A stretch of DNA of 64,000 nucleotides, from assembly GCA_016720565.1 (NCBI GenBank), contig JADKKJ010000001.1:496001-560000 (forward strand), written 5' to 3'. The notes under the pieces are model-generated. The model made no database searches. It saw only the letters and a list, made by a program, of their open reading frames with translations, and had not been told where the DNA came from. The position numbers and the translations under genes were made by a program. Positions 8,796 through 17,917 of this stretch are shown in pieces. Source of the DNA: Chitinophagaceae bacterium (GTDB lineage Bacteria > Bacteroidota > Bacteroidia > Chitinophagales > Chitinophagaceae). Numbering within the stretch: the stretch's first letter is position 1; each line of letters opens with the position of its first letter.

Positions 8796-10421
8796 ATGAT
8801 CGGTGTAAGAGACCTGAAACTCGCCTACGGCAAGAGAGTATTATTTGAAGAAGTGAACCTGAATTTTACCAGGGGTAACTGTTATGGAGTGATTGGTGCC
8901 AACGGGGCCGGTAAAAGTACTTTTCTAAAGATATTGAGCGGGGAGATAGAACCCAATAAAGGAAATGTGGATATTACTCCAGGCGAACGTATGGCTGTTT
9001 TGAAACAGAACCAGTTCCAGTTCGATGAGGAGACCGTTTTGAATACGGTATTGATGGGCCACAATAAGATGTGGAAGGTGATGAAGGAAAGGGAAATGAT
9101 CTATTCGCTGGCTGAATTCACTGAAGAAGATGGCATGCGTGCCGGTGAACTTGAAGCGGAATTTGGTGAGATGGGTGGATACACTGCCGAAAGTGATGCA
9201 GCTACTTTCTTAAGTGAACTGGGTGTAAATGAAGAGTACCACAGTTCTTTGATGATGGATATTCCTGCAAACCTTAAAGTAAGGGTTTTGCTGGCACAGG
9301 CCCTGTTCGGAAACCCTGACATCCTTCTGTTGGATGAGCCTACCAATGGCCTGGATATTGAGACCATCAGCTGGCTGGAGAATTTCCTGGCAGACTACGA
9401 GAACATCGTACTGGTGGTGAGCCACGACCGTCACTTCCTTGATGCGGTTTGCACCCACGTAGTGGATGTGGATCGCCAGAAAATTAAAATATTCACCGGT
9501 AATTATACCTTCTGGTATGAATCATCTCAGCTGATGGCCAGACAGGTAAATGATAAGAATAAAAAAGTAGAAGAAAAAAGGCAGGCACTCATAGATTTTA
9601 TTGCGCGTTTCAGTGCGAATGCTTCCAAGAGCAAGCAGGCCACTTCGCGGAAAAAAGCATTGGAAAAACTTACCCTGGAGGAGATCGAGCCCAGTTATAG
9701 AAAATATCCCGGTATCATTTTCCAGCCTCTGCGTGAAGTGGGCAACCAGATCCTTAACGTTGAGAAATTACGCAAATCAGTGGATGGCCGCGTGCTGTTC
9801 AGTGATATAAGCTTTACGATTAACAAAGGGGATAAGATCGCACTGGTGAGCCGCGACCCGCTGGCGGTTACTTCGTTCTTTAATATCATTACGGCCAATG
9901 CCCTTGCCGATAGCGGATCCTATGAATGGGGCAGCACCGTAACCCATGCCTACCTGCCACAGGAAAACGCGGAGTTTTTTAATACGGAACTGAACCTGAT
10001 GGATTGGTTGCGCCAGTATGTTCCTTCTCATGTTAATGATGTGGATGAGCCATTCCTTCGTGGTTTTCTCGGTAAAATGCTGTTCAGCGGGGATGATGTG
10101 ACCAAAATGACCAATGTACTCAGCGGAGGAGAAAAAGTGCGATGCATGATCAGTCGTATGATGCTCCAGAACCCGAATGTGATCCTTCTTGACCAGCCTA
10201 CCAACCACCTTGACCTGGAGAGTATACAAAGTTTTAACGAACAGTGTACGGATTATAAGGGTATCGTGATGCTGACCAGTCATGACCATACATTCATGCA
10301 AACCGTGGCAAACCGTATCATTGAGATCACGCCTAAAGGAACCATCGACCGGTTAATGGAGTTTGATGAATATCTCACAGATGAAAGGGTGAAGGCAATG
10401 AAAGAGGAATTATATTCCTGA
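8796..10421 (+). CDS. ABC-F family ATPase, YbiT-like, with degenerate second ATPase site
   Basis: This 541-residue protein has two ABC domains and no membrane segments. ABC-F proteins act on the ribosome as translation factors. Domain one is intact: GANGAGKST Walker A near residue 39, LLLDEPTN with Glu181, and the SHDRHF switch. The linker FSANASKSKQATSR matches YbiT-type proteins. Domain two keeps the signature LSGGEK and a SHDHTF switch, but its Walker A place reads SRDPLAVTS (residues 352-360) and the catalytic Glu is Gln (LLDQPTN, Gln467). From memory, Bacteroidota relatives share this pattern, so it is probably family-wide and not a local mutation. The ATG at 8796 was chosen because the promoter element lies inside the longer frame from 8724. 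The stop abuts the stop of the convergent neighbour. Confidence 0.92.
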   Translation: MIGVRDLKLAYGKRVLFEEVNLNFTRGNCYGVIGANGAGKSTFLKILSGEIEPNKGNVDITPGERMAVLKQNQFQFDEETVLNTVLMGHNKMWKVMKEREMIYSLAEFTEEDGMRAGELEAEFGEMGGYTAESDAATFLSELGVNEEYHSSLMMDIPANLKVRVLLAQALFGNPDILLLDEPTNGLDIETISWLENFLADYENIVLVVSHDRHFLDAVCTHVVDVDRQKIKIFTGNYTFWYESSQLMARQVNDKNKKVEEKRQALIDFIARFSANASKSKQATSRKKALEKLTLEEIEPSYRKYPGIIFQPLREVGNQILNVEKLRKSVDGRVLFSDISFTINKGDKIALVSRDPLAVTSFFNIITANALADSGSYEWGSTVTHAYLPQENAEFFNTELNLMDWLRQYVPSHVNDVDEPFLRGFLGKMLFSGDDVTKMTNVLSGGEKVRCMISRMMLQNPNVILLDQPTNHLDLESIQSFNEQCTDYKGIVMLTSHDHTFMQTVANRIIEITPKGTIDRLMEFDEYLTDERVKAMKEELYS

Positions 10422-12347
10422 TCAGCGTATCAGGGTGACCGTTCCTTTCTGTACATATTTTTTATTGTCGAGCCCGATGGCCTCTACGATCCAGACAAAT
10501 ACCCCGGTATCCTGGAGCATTCCACCCACACTGCCATCCCAGCCTCGTTCATCCCCATTGCGCATGTCGAAGGCCAATTGCCCCCAGCGATTATACACCC
10601 GGAAATAACGGAGTTCCTTAACGCCTAATAAAATAGGGCGGAGCCGGTCATTTTTTCCATCATTATTAGGTGTAAAGCCGGTAGGCACATATACTTTCAC
10701 TTCCTTTACTGTCTTTACCATTTGCGTATCTACCGTTACACAACCCAGGGCAGTCGTGATGGTAATCGTATAGGTCTGCTCAATTAATTCATTGGTAAGG
10801 TAATTAGGTTGGAACGTAGATGGATCATCCAGGTACCTTCCGGGGGACCAACTGGCGCTAATGCCAATTGGCCGGGCTGTTAACTGTACAGGGATATTAA
10901 GCAGAGCATACTGCAAAGGGTAACGGATCGCCTTAAAGGGCACTTCAATTACGACTGAAACAGCACGGGTGTTTGCCGAACATCCATCACTGTTCACCAA
11001 ATAAGCTTCATAGCTGCCTGCTGAAGGAGCCCTGAACCTTCTTTGTGTAGCGCCCGGTATATTTACTCCATCCTTTTTCCATTGTATACTGGCAGTTGGG
11101 GCCACCACAAACACGGCGCTATCGCCGGATGTTATGCAGAACTGATCCTTGCCTTCCATTAAAAGCGAACTGTCAACGGCAGAGACTTTGACAAATACCG
11201 TATCCGAGTTCAGGCAGCCACCGCCACTGCTTCGCACATCCAGGTAATAGGCTGTAGTAGTGGAAGGGTTTGCACGCGGATTGGAAATATTTATTGCTGA
11301 TAATCCTGCTGAAGGCGACCAGGTATAACTGACCCCCGTCTTTGGCAGCCCTCCTAACTGCACCTCGGTTCCATTACAGGATACTACATCAGGTCCAGCA
11401 TTCGCGGTCAGCTTCAATGTATCGATCAGATTGGCATAGAGTGTGTCCTTGCATCCATAACCATCATAGGGAATGATCTCTACTGCATAGGTGGTTCCTC
11501 TTGGAGGTGGTGGTGTAAGGTGAAGGGTTTGTCCCGTTCCAACCAGGTTGGTAAATCCAATGTCGAACCAATTATAATTTTGATAGCCATAGGGAGCTAC
11601 CAGGTTTACCGCGGTATCATCCGGGCAGAAAGTTGCCCCGTTAAATTCACTGCTGCATTCGCTGTTTACATCAATATAGGCATATCCAAAGTGCCGGCGG
11701 AAAGTGCAATCGGCAGTCTTGAAAAATAACTGGATCCTTTTACCAGCCATATTATTCAAATTGATCGTTACTGCCGTCCAGTCTTTACACCATACAGGCG
11801 TTGAATCAGAAAGTGGTGAAAGGAAGAAACCCGGCAGGGGTGATCCATTTGGGAAAAATGTAAAGGAAGAACAGCCGATCTTCACGTTATCAGAAAGATT
11901 ATTTATTTCCAGTTCAAGCCTTGGTTGCTGGAATGGCTGGTGATTCGGATCCTGGAACACTACCGCGTAATTGTAGATCAGGGCATAAGTATTCCTGTTG
12001 GCCGGAATGGTGAATTCATAGGAGATCCCTTCGGCCTGGGCTCCCCCTTCGTTATTACCAAGCTTGACAGAATAATTGCTTCCATTTGGGCATATCACCG
12101 GAAAACCTCCATACATATCGGTGAATCCTGAAAAGTTAGAAGCAGAATAAAGGTAATGCTGGTTAGATACCGGCCCGGGAACTGCTGAAAGGGAAATATT
12201 ATTGGAATTACCGGTGGCGGAAACATAACCCGTATAACAGGTCCAGCCCGAAAAATTGCCTCTTTCAAAGTCAATATTCGCCGGGCAATTCTGTGCAGTA
12301 AGGTACAGTGGCAGTAGAAAAAGGAGTATGGCGTAACAGAATTTCAC
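10422..12347 (-). CDS. Secreted Ig-like protein with gliding-motility (CHU_C) C-terminal domain
   Basis: The frame of 641 residues starts with GTG and a signal peptide (hydrophobic about 5-17, cleavage after TAQ). An N-terminal region resembling a carbohydrate-binding or lectin-type beta sandwich (FERGNFSGWTCYTG, then YAYIDVNSEC) is followed by Ig/PKD-like segments with Cys pairs. The C-terminal about 90 residues (VPTGFTPNNDGKNDRLRP, then FRVYNRWGQLAF and GWDGSVGG) are a CHU_C / T9SS type B sorting domain. Type B cargo commonly ends up on the cell surface, often needing an SprF-like partner; none is seen here. The substrate or ligand is unknown. It is followed downstream by nothing on its own strand, because the ABC-F gene converges on it. 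Confidence 0.88.
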   Translation of the reverse strand: MKFCYAILLFLLPLYLTAQNCPANIDFERGNFSGWTCYTGYVSATGNSNNISLSAVPGPVSNQHYLYSASNFSGFTDMYGGFPVICPNGSNYSVKLGNNEGGAQAEGISYEFTIPANRNTYALIYNYAVVFQDPNHQPFQQPRLELEINNLSDNVKIGCSSFTFFPNGSPLPGFFLSPLSDSTPVWCKDWTAVTINLNNMAGKRIQLFFKTADCTFRRHFGYAYIDVNSECSSEFNGATFCPDDTAVNLVAPYGYQNYNWFDIGFTNLVGTGQTLHLTPPPPRGTTYAVEIIPYDGYGCKDTLYANLIDTLKLTANAGPDVVSCNGTEVQLGGLPKTGVSYTWSPSAGLSAINISNPRANPSTTTAYYLDVRSSGGGCLNSDTVFVKVSAVDSSLLMEGKDQFCITSGDSAVFVVAPTASIQWKKDGVNIPGATQRRFRAPSAGSYEAYLVNSDGCSANTRAVSVVIEVPFKAIRYPLQYALLNIPVQLTARPIGISASWSPGRYLDDPSTFQPNYLTNELIEQTYTITITTALGCVTVDTQMVKTVKEVKVYVPTGFTPNNDGKNDRLRPILLGVKELRYFRVYNRWGQLAFDMRNGDERGWDGSVGGMLQDTGVFVWIVEAIGLDNKKYVQKGTVTLIR

Positions 12348-12366
12348 AATCCGGATTAGCTGTTTT

Positions 12367-12374
12367 TAAAGTTA
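12367..12374 (-). promoter_or_regulatory. Possible -7 element for the CHU_C protein gene
   Basis: On the minus strand this reads TAACTTTA, one mismatch from TAnnTTTG, about 20 bases before the GTG start. There is no clear -33 element. Confidence 0.35.
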
Positions 12375-12464
12375 ATCTTAAGTTTTAATAAAACGGGATA
12401 CCCGCCCTTTAAGTTGCTATGAAAGGCTTGTTTTTCGCGTTTTTTACAGTATTACACCTGTGAA

Positions 12465-14462
12465 TCAGCGGATCAGGCTAACGGTACCTTTCCGGCTGAT
12501 ACGAATGCCGGAGCCGGACTCAATATATTCCATCATCCATAAATAAACGCCAACAGGCATGGGGCGACCCTTAAAATTACCATCCCATTTTTGGGTCCAG
12601 TCCCTGGAAATGAAAACCAGTTGTCCATACCGATCGTAGATCCTGAATACAAGCTGCTTTGCTTTCAGCGCCTGCAAAGGATAGAAATAATCATTGAGGC
12701 CATCCGCATTTGGACTAAAGGCACTGGGGATCCTGATGGTACAATCATTCAGCACCCGGATCACCCTGGAAAAATTGCCTTCGCAATTCAGGTTGTTATT
12801 TTTAGCCAGTAAACGGACGGTATAAAATGCATCATAGCCAACAGGTGAATAAATAAATGAAACAGGCTCTTTCAGATTACTTCGGATCCCATTGCCAAGG
12901 TCCCAGTTCCATTCATCAATGCTGCCAGTACTTCGGTTGGTGATCTGAACCGTATCTCCCGCACAGATCATCGACGGAATGTCGAAACTTGTTTGCAGGG
13001 GAGCATTGGTAAAGATCATTGCGCTTGCGGTATCTGAACAAATTCCATTTGAGACCTGTAAGGTGACCTGATGCTGTCCGGGATTGGTGAAAAGTATATC
13101 TGGATTTTGCAGGCTGGAATTGAGCCCGCCGCCGAAATTCCAGTTCCATTGATTTACCCGGTGCGCCCCATCATGTGAGAAGGCTACCCTTGTTTTGCCA
13201 CAACCGGGCGGAATTATGAAATTGAAATCGGCCACCACAAATTCTTTTATGTCAAAATTCAGCAGGGTATCGGGACTTTCCATTCCGCATTTATCCAAAA
13301 TGGAATTTCCATCCGATCCTTTACCCAGGTGAAGCTGGTAGTTTCCTGGAAGGATGTTGCCAGGAATAAAATTGAACCGAATGATATTAACGGATTCTCC
13401 TGCAGGACATTTATCCGGGCTGATCGGAATAGCCTGGGGGCCGGTTATAAAAATATCAGAACCATCTGCCGCAATGCTGTTGCATTGAATAGGTTTTTTA
13501 AATACCAGTTCAAAATAACCAGGACTACAGCCCACAGGCTTAATGCTATCCATTTTGGTTGCCTCAGGGGCCAATACGGTGAAATTGATCGATTCCTGCA
13601 CAGGAATATACCGGCGACATATATCGCTCATTGTATTGCCATCGCTGCCATTGACCATCGTGAGCGTATAGGTTCCATAGGGCAGAGACTGGTCGAGACT
13701 TAAGTATACAGAATCGCTGCCTGCCAAATTGAGGCAATCGCCTGGTACCGCTCCGATGATATGCGCAGGGCCTGTTAACTGAAAATCGCTTCCATCGGGC
13801 GCAAGGGTAGGACAGCGCATTTGCTTGTTGAATTTTAAAATCAGCACTGTTCCATCACAACTTAAACTGGCATTAGCCATTGCCGGTTCTACCGGATCTG
13901 TGATACTGGCAGTACCATTGTCAACCGAAATTTGAAATGGTTCGAATGAAGCGGTTTCATCTACCACCATAAGAATATAGGTCCTTCCCTGGATCAGATC
14001 CGGCATTCTGCTGAAAAGATTCTGCCTGCCTCCGGAACAAACTATTTTTTCCGTACCGTCTGCAGAAGCGCCTGTGGGTCCAAGTTCAGCCGACCAGTTA
14101 CTGCCCAATACTAAATTGGTGTTTGTAAATATATCGGCAGGATTAGTGTTGGTAACATCAAACAGTGTCCAGCTGAAATTTGCATTCAGATCGATTGGGA
14201 TGATAGTAAATCCAAACGTTCCACTGGAAAAACAGAAAATCTTAAAGAAAACCGGGTTCTTGTTGGAATAAGGATAACCATCACTGCAGGGTATGGGAAT
14301 GGGCGTTTGGCCACAGCGGGTAGGCACATTCATGCTAATGGTGGCAGCACCGCAGAGGTAAATGGCTGATTCCGGAGTTTGGCCGGGATAAGTGCAGACC
14401 TGCGCCCGGCAATTATTGCCAGGTATAAAATATACGAAAAGCCATACCAGGGTTATTCTCAT
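12465..14462 (-). CDS. Secreted PKD / SbsA-Ig-like protein with CHU_C C-terminal domain
   Basis: This 665-residue protein starts with a short signal peptide (cleavage near CRAQ, residue 21). Residues about 25-190 look like a beta-sandwich with conserved Cys. Two SbsA-type Ig-like segments follow (LILKFNKQMRCPTLAPDGSDF and FELVFKKPIQCNSIAADGSD, both with the pattern KxhxCxohxxDGSDh). Two PKD-like domains come next (QWNWNFGGG and EWNWDLGNG). The C-terminus (IPSAFSPNADGLNDYF, then FRIYDRYGQLVF and KWDGNFKG) is a CHU_C / type B sorting domain that ends in GTVSLIR, nearly the same as the neighbour's GTVTLIR. The two genes lie in tandem, 117 bases apart. The function is unknown, perhaps adhesion. 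Confidence 0.88.
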   Translation of the reverse strand: MRITLVWLFVYFIPGNNCRAQVCTYPGQTPESAIYLCGAATISMNVPTRCGQTPIPIPCSDGYPYSNKNPVFFKIFCFSSGTFGFTIIPIDLNANFSWTLFDVTNTNPADIFTNTNLVLGSNWSAELGPTGASADGTEKIVCSGGRQNLFSRMPDLIQGRTYILMVVDETASFEPFQISVDNGTASITDPVEPAMANASLSCDGTVLILKFNKQMRCPTLAPDGSDFQLTGPAHIIGAVPGDCLNLAGSDSVYLSLDQSLPYGTYTLTMVNGSDGNTMSDICRRYIPVQESINFTVLAPEATKMDSIKPVGCSPGYFELVFKKPIQCNSIAADGSDIFITGPQAIPISPDKCPAGESVNIIRFNFIPGNILPGNYQLHLGKGSDGNSILDKCGMESPDTLLNFDIKEFVVADFNFIIPPGCGKTRVAFSHDGAHRVNQWNWNFGGGLNSSLQNPDILFTNPGQHQVTLQVSNGICSDTASAMIFTNAPLQTSFDIPSMICAGDTVQITNRSTGSIDEWNWDLGNGIRSNLKEPVSFIYSPVGYDAFYTVRLLAKNNNLNCEGNFSRVIRVLNDCTIRIPSAFSPNADGLNDYFYPLQALKAKQLVFRIYDRYGQLVFISRDWTQKWDGNFKGRPMPVGVYLWMMEYIESGSGIRISRKGTVSLIR

Positions 14463-14562
14463 TGGTTCTGCTCCCTTCTAAAGTTACAAATTGTCCAGAT
14501 CGAATCGGCTAAATACTGCCTATGGTTGGGCGCAATCCAGAATGTTTTTATATTGGTAAATA

Positions 14563-15243
14563 ATGCGAAAATATATGGCAACTGCGATCATTACAGGGGC
14601 GGCTGGAAATCTCGGGAAGGCAATGGTAAAGGGTTTTTTGGAAAAAGGCTATACGGTTCTGGGTATTCTGGCCCCTGCGGATAAGGCCGAAGAGCTGCCT
14701 TTGGAAGAAGCATTCAGCCTTTACAGGGCAGATCTTACCAATGAAAAAGAAACCGGAGAGACCATTGAAAAATTGATCAGTGACCATGGATCCATTGATG
14801 TGGCCGTACTTACGGTAGGTGGATTTGCCATGGGTACTATTGCTGACACCAGTCTCGAACAGATCCAGGAACAGATAAAACTCAATTTTAATACAGCCTA
14901 TGCGGTAGCAAGACCTGTTTACAGGCAAATGAGATCACAGGGAAAAGGAAGGATATTCCTGGTTGGTTCCGGACCAGGAATGGATATGCATAACAGCAAA
15001 GGAATGACCGCTTATGGTCTCTCCAAATCATTATTGTTCCGGCTGGCAGAATTATTGAATGAAGAGTCGGATGGTCTGGATATTATTACCCAGGTGATCG
15101 TTCCTTCTACGATAGATACCCCGCAAAACAGGAAGGCCATGCCTGATGCGGATTACAGCAAATGGGTGAAGGCGGAAACGATTGCCGGGCAGACCATTCA
15201 ATCAATAAAAATTATTTCAGAAAATAAACTGGTCATTTTTTGA
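14563..15243 (+). CDS. Short-chain dehydrogenase/reductase
   Basis: An SDR-family NAD(P)-dependent oxidoreductase of 226 residues. It has the glycine motif TGAAGNLG (about residues 11-18), a DLTNE segment after beta-strand 3, LTVGG in place of the usual NNAG, and an active-site Tyr-x-x-x-Lys in TAYGLSKSL. A second in-frame ATG at 14575 (MATAIITGAAG) fits the family start better and has an A-rich leader, so the true protein may be 222 residues. It is divergent from the CHU_C gene. The substrate cannot be told. Confidence 0.88.
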   Translation: MRKYMATAIITGAAGNLGKAMVKGFLEKGYTVLGILAPADKAEELPLEEAFSLYRADLTNEKETGETIEKLISDHGSIDVAVLTVGGFAMGTIADTSLEQIQEQIKLNFNTAYAVARPVYRQMRSQGKGRIFLVGSGPGMDMHNSKGMTAYGLSKSLLFRLAELLNEESDGLDIITQVIVPSTIDTPQNRKAMPDADYSKWVKAETIAGQTIQSIKIISENKLVIF

Positions 15244-15298
15244 TCTTAAAATAATACATCGGTTTTAGCCTGGTATATGCCTGAGGCAGATAGATCGT

Positions 15299-15306
15299 TA
15301 TATTTG
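15299..15306 (+). promoter_or_regulatory. -7 element almost touching the start codon
   Basis: TATATTTG followed by CCGC ends only 4 bases before the ATG at 15311. If it is used, transcription would begin at or within a few bases of the start codon, giving a leaderless or nearly leaderless mRNA. Confidence 0.5.
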
Positions 15307-15310
15307 CCGC

Positions 15311-15703
15311 ATGACCAGAATATTGAAATACCTGGGTATCGCCGCGGCAATGACGCTGATCCTTGCCTGTTTTCTTCCATGGGTGAACATTCATGGAAAT
15401 CTTACAGTAAAAGGAGTGGATACAACCGGAACCAATTTTGGTAAACCCGGGTACTTGCATTTGGTTTTTGCTTTGTTTTTTCTCGCTTTCACTTTGATAC
15501 AGAGACTCTGGGCAAAAAGGTTCAACCTGTTGGTGATCGTTTTCAATATCGCCTGGGCGATCAGGAATTACCTGGTGATCAGCCGCTGCGAAGGAGGTGA
15601 ATGTCCGCAAAAAGAAATTGGCCTCTACCTGGTGCTGATCTGTTCTGTGATCATGACCTTTAGCGCGCTTTTTCCAGCCATGGAATTAAGAGAAGAAAAA
15701 TAA
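15311..15703 (+). CDS. Small four-helix membrane protein of unknown function
   Basis: This 130-residue protein has four hydrophobic segments: about residues 7-24, 48-65, 70-90 and 103-121. The first is followed by an LPWVNIHG turn. Charged residues are mostly in the loops, and there is a Cys pair in RCEGGECPQ (about residues 92-99) that could be extracytoplasmic. It does not match a family I recognise. It lies between an SDR gene and a T9SS-substrate gene on the same strand, and it probably has its own promoter. Confidence 0.75.
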   Translation: MTRILKYLGIAAAMTLILACFLPWVNIHGNLTVKGVDTTGTNFGKPGYLHLVFALFFLAFTLIQRLWAKRFNLLVIVFNIAWAIRNYLVISRCEGGECPQKEIGLYLVLICSVIMTFSALFPAMELREEK

Positions 15704-15795
15704 GTGTTTGAAAACGCCTTGCAAATTTTCTATTTTTTAGTTTAGCATTCTCTCCGCTTTTCACTACCACATCTTCATACTTAAAATTTTTTAAG

Positions 15796-17121
15796 ATGAA
15801 ACAGGTGTGTTTTGCAATTTGCCTTTTATCTGCGGTCAATACCCGCTCCCAGTTAGTACTTACCGGTAATGCGCCGCTGCAATTGCTGGATTTTTCATCC
15901 AGCATGCCTTCTTCTGTTGGTAGTACACCTGCTTCCAGTTTCAGTGCGGCGGGGTTTGAGCCGAATCCAGTGCAGGTAGGAAGATTGAATTCAAATTCAT
16001 TGGCCATTTCCGGATGGTCGGATGGCGCCCTGGTTTTTGGAGGAAGCCGTATTACGCCTTCAACTGATTATACAAGAGGTAGCACCAATTCAGCAGTAAT
16101 CACCGGGGGGATCTATGCATACAGCGGGTTGCCGGCTTCAGTTTCCGATCCAATAATGCTTTTTCAACCCGGTGGAGGAGATTTTGCACCTGGCTCAATG
16201 ATCTTAAAGGTTGTGAATGGCGGTACCGCTGTTATAAGGTCAATGACCATTCAATATGATCTTTTTGTTCGTAATGACCAGGGAAGGTCCAGTTCATTTA
16301 ATTTCTCCCATGGTTCCGATGGATCGCAGTTTACTGCAGTTCCTTCTCTCGATTATATTTCGCCGGCAGCGGCAGATCTGGCAGGACTTGTTCACATAGG
16401 GGCTGGTCCTTCCAGGAGTTTGTTGATTACTGGCTTAACCCTGTTGCCTGGATCTTTTTATTACCTGCGCTGGAGCAGCGATGATGTTTCAGGATCCGGT
16501 TCAAGGGATGAGTTTGGTATTGATAATATTCTGGTCAGCGCGGATTATGCAGAATCTCCATTGCCTGTAAGCCTGCTTGACCTGCGGGCTGAAATTGCAA
16601 ACGAAAATAACCAGTTAAGCTGGAGAACCGTATTTGAACAGAATAACAGGGGATTTGAAGTACAGCGATCGGCAGATGGAGTCAGCTACCAGGCTTTTGA
16701 TTTTATCCAGACACGCGCTTTCAATGGAAACAGCCAGGAGCAACTATGGTATTCCTGTATTGACAAAAATGTGGGTGGTCATTCCTGGTATTATAGGCTA
16801 AGGCAAATAGATGAGGACGGGCGTTATGGTTATAGTTTGGTGATAAGCTGCGACAGGCAGCGAATACTAATGAAGGGACCCTTTCCAAATCCAGTGAAAG
16901 ATCAATATTACCTGGAGGTCTATTCAGCAATTAAAACCAGTTGCCGGGTCATGATCACCAATATGGCCGGGCAGGTAGTATTAAATCATCCGTTTAATGT
17001 GATCAGGGGGTTGAACAGGTGGGTTATGCAGGCGAGGAATTGGTCAAGCGGAGCATACCAGCTATCAGTTTATAGCGAAGATGGGATCAACCTGGGAAGA
17101 CAGTTGTTTTTAAAACAATAA
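15796..17121 (+). CDS. Secreted protein with T9SS type A sorting domain
   Basis: This 441-residue protein starts with a signal peptide (residues 1-19, cleavage near TRS-Q). Residues about 30-250 are Ser/Gly-rich beta-sheet-like sequence of the kind seen in PEP-CTERM or cell-surface proteins (VNGGTAVIRSMTIQYDLFVRN, DEFGIDNILVSA). The linker LPVSLLDLRAE, then ENNQLSWRT and NNRGFEVQRSADG, is the typical fibronectin-like segment that precedes T9SS sorting domains in Bacteroidota. The last about 75 residues (GPFPNPVKDQYYLEV, then YQLSVYSEDG) are a type A sorting domain. Its role is unknown. Confidence 0.85.
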   Translation: MKQVCFAICLLSAVNTRSQLVLTGNAPLQLLDFSSSMPSSVGSTPASSFSAAGFEPNPVQVGRLNSNSLAISGWSDGALVFGGSRITPSTDYTRGSTNSAVITGGIYAYSGLPASVSDPIMLFQPGGGDFAPGSMILKVVNGGTAVIRSMTIQYDLFVRNDQGRSSSFNFSHGSDGSQFTAVPSLDYISPAAADLAGLVHIGAGPSRSLLITGLTLLPGSFYYLRWSSDDVSGSGSRDEFGIDNILVSADYAESPLPVSLLDLRAEIANENNQLSWRTVFEQNNRGFEVQRSADGVSYQAFDFIQTRAFNGNSQEQLWYSCIDKNVGGHSWYYRLRQIDEDGRYGYSLVISCDRQRILMKGPFPNPVKDQYYLEVYSAIKTSCRVMITNMAGQVVLNHPFNVIRGLNRWVMQARNWSSGAYQLSVYSEDGINLGRQLFLKQ

Positions 17122-17165
17122 AAAAGCCGGCAGGTTTCATTTAAGGTGAAAACTGTTTTCAGTAA

Positions 17166-17894
17166 TTAAATCTCGAAAAGTTTGGCAACGCCAAAGGCAG
17201 CTCCGGCTGCGACTGCACCGATCAGCATGACCCTTAGGGCTCCCATAAAAGGTGGAATACCAGTCATTTTGCTCTTGAAATACCCAAAAATGAAGAGGCA
17301 GGCCAGGGTTACTATTACTGAAAGTTTTAATCCCTGAAGAGGGGAATCCACGAAAAAATAAGGGCTTAGGGGAACCAGTCCGCCAACGATATAAGAGAGG
17401 CCAATATTCAGGGCCGACTTTGTAGCACGTTTAGGATCAGGCTTTTCCAGGCCAAGTTCATATTTCATCATGAAATCTACCCATTGCTTTTTTTCACGTG
17501 ATATTTCCTCAGTGGCCTTTAATTGCAGGTCTTTGCTGAGACCTATGTTTGCAAAAAACTCACGTGTTTCTTCTATCTCCCTGTCTCGTAGATTATCTAC
17601 TTCGTAGTATTCTCTTTTTTCCTCGGTATTATAATGGTCCTGCTCGGTTTTGCCAGCCAGGTATCCACCCAGGCCCATTGCTATGGACCCTGCAGCGATC
17701 TCGGCTATCCCGGCTATCACGATGATGGAAGTTGAATCGACGGCCCCGCTCAACCCTGCTGCCAGCGCAAAGGGTACAGTTAGTCCATCGCTCATACCGA
17801 TTACCACATCACGGAGAATCTCACTGCTTTGCAGATGTTCCTCCTTATGCTGTTGAGGACTATGATGAAGGTGTGTATCCAGATGTTGTGGCAT
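17166..17894 (-). CDS. VIT1/CCC1-family divalent metal transporter
   Basis: This 242-residue protein belongs to the VIT family (vacuolar iron transporter-like; Fe2+/Mn2+ export or storage in known members). It has the family start LRDVVIGMSDGLTVPFALAAGLSGA, a second helix with AGIAEIAAGSIAMGLGGYLAGKTEQDHY, then a long Glu-rich cytoplasmic loop (about residues 90-150), which in plant VIT1 forms the metal-binding domain, and three C-terminal helices. The N-terminus is His-rich (HLDTHLHHSPQQH), possibly metal-binding. It follows the ornithine aminotransferase gene by 23 bases on the same strand, so the two may be co-transcribed. Confidence 0.9.
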   Translation of the reverse strand: MPQHLDTHLHHSPQQHKEEHLQSSEILRDVVIGMSDGLTVPFALAAGLSGAVDSTSIIVIAGIAEIAAGSIAMGLGGYLAGKTEQDHYNTEEKREYYEVDNLRDREIEETREFFANIGLSKDLQLKATEEISREKKQWVDFMMKYELGLEKPDPKRATKSALNIGLSYIVGGLVPLSPYFFVDSPLQGLKLSVIVTLACLFIFGYFKSKMTGIPPFMGALRVMLIGAVAAGAAFGVAKLFEI

Positions 17895-17917
17895 AAACTT
17901 GGTTTGAAGGCAATTTG

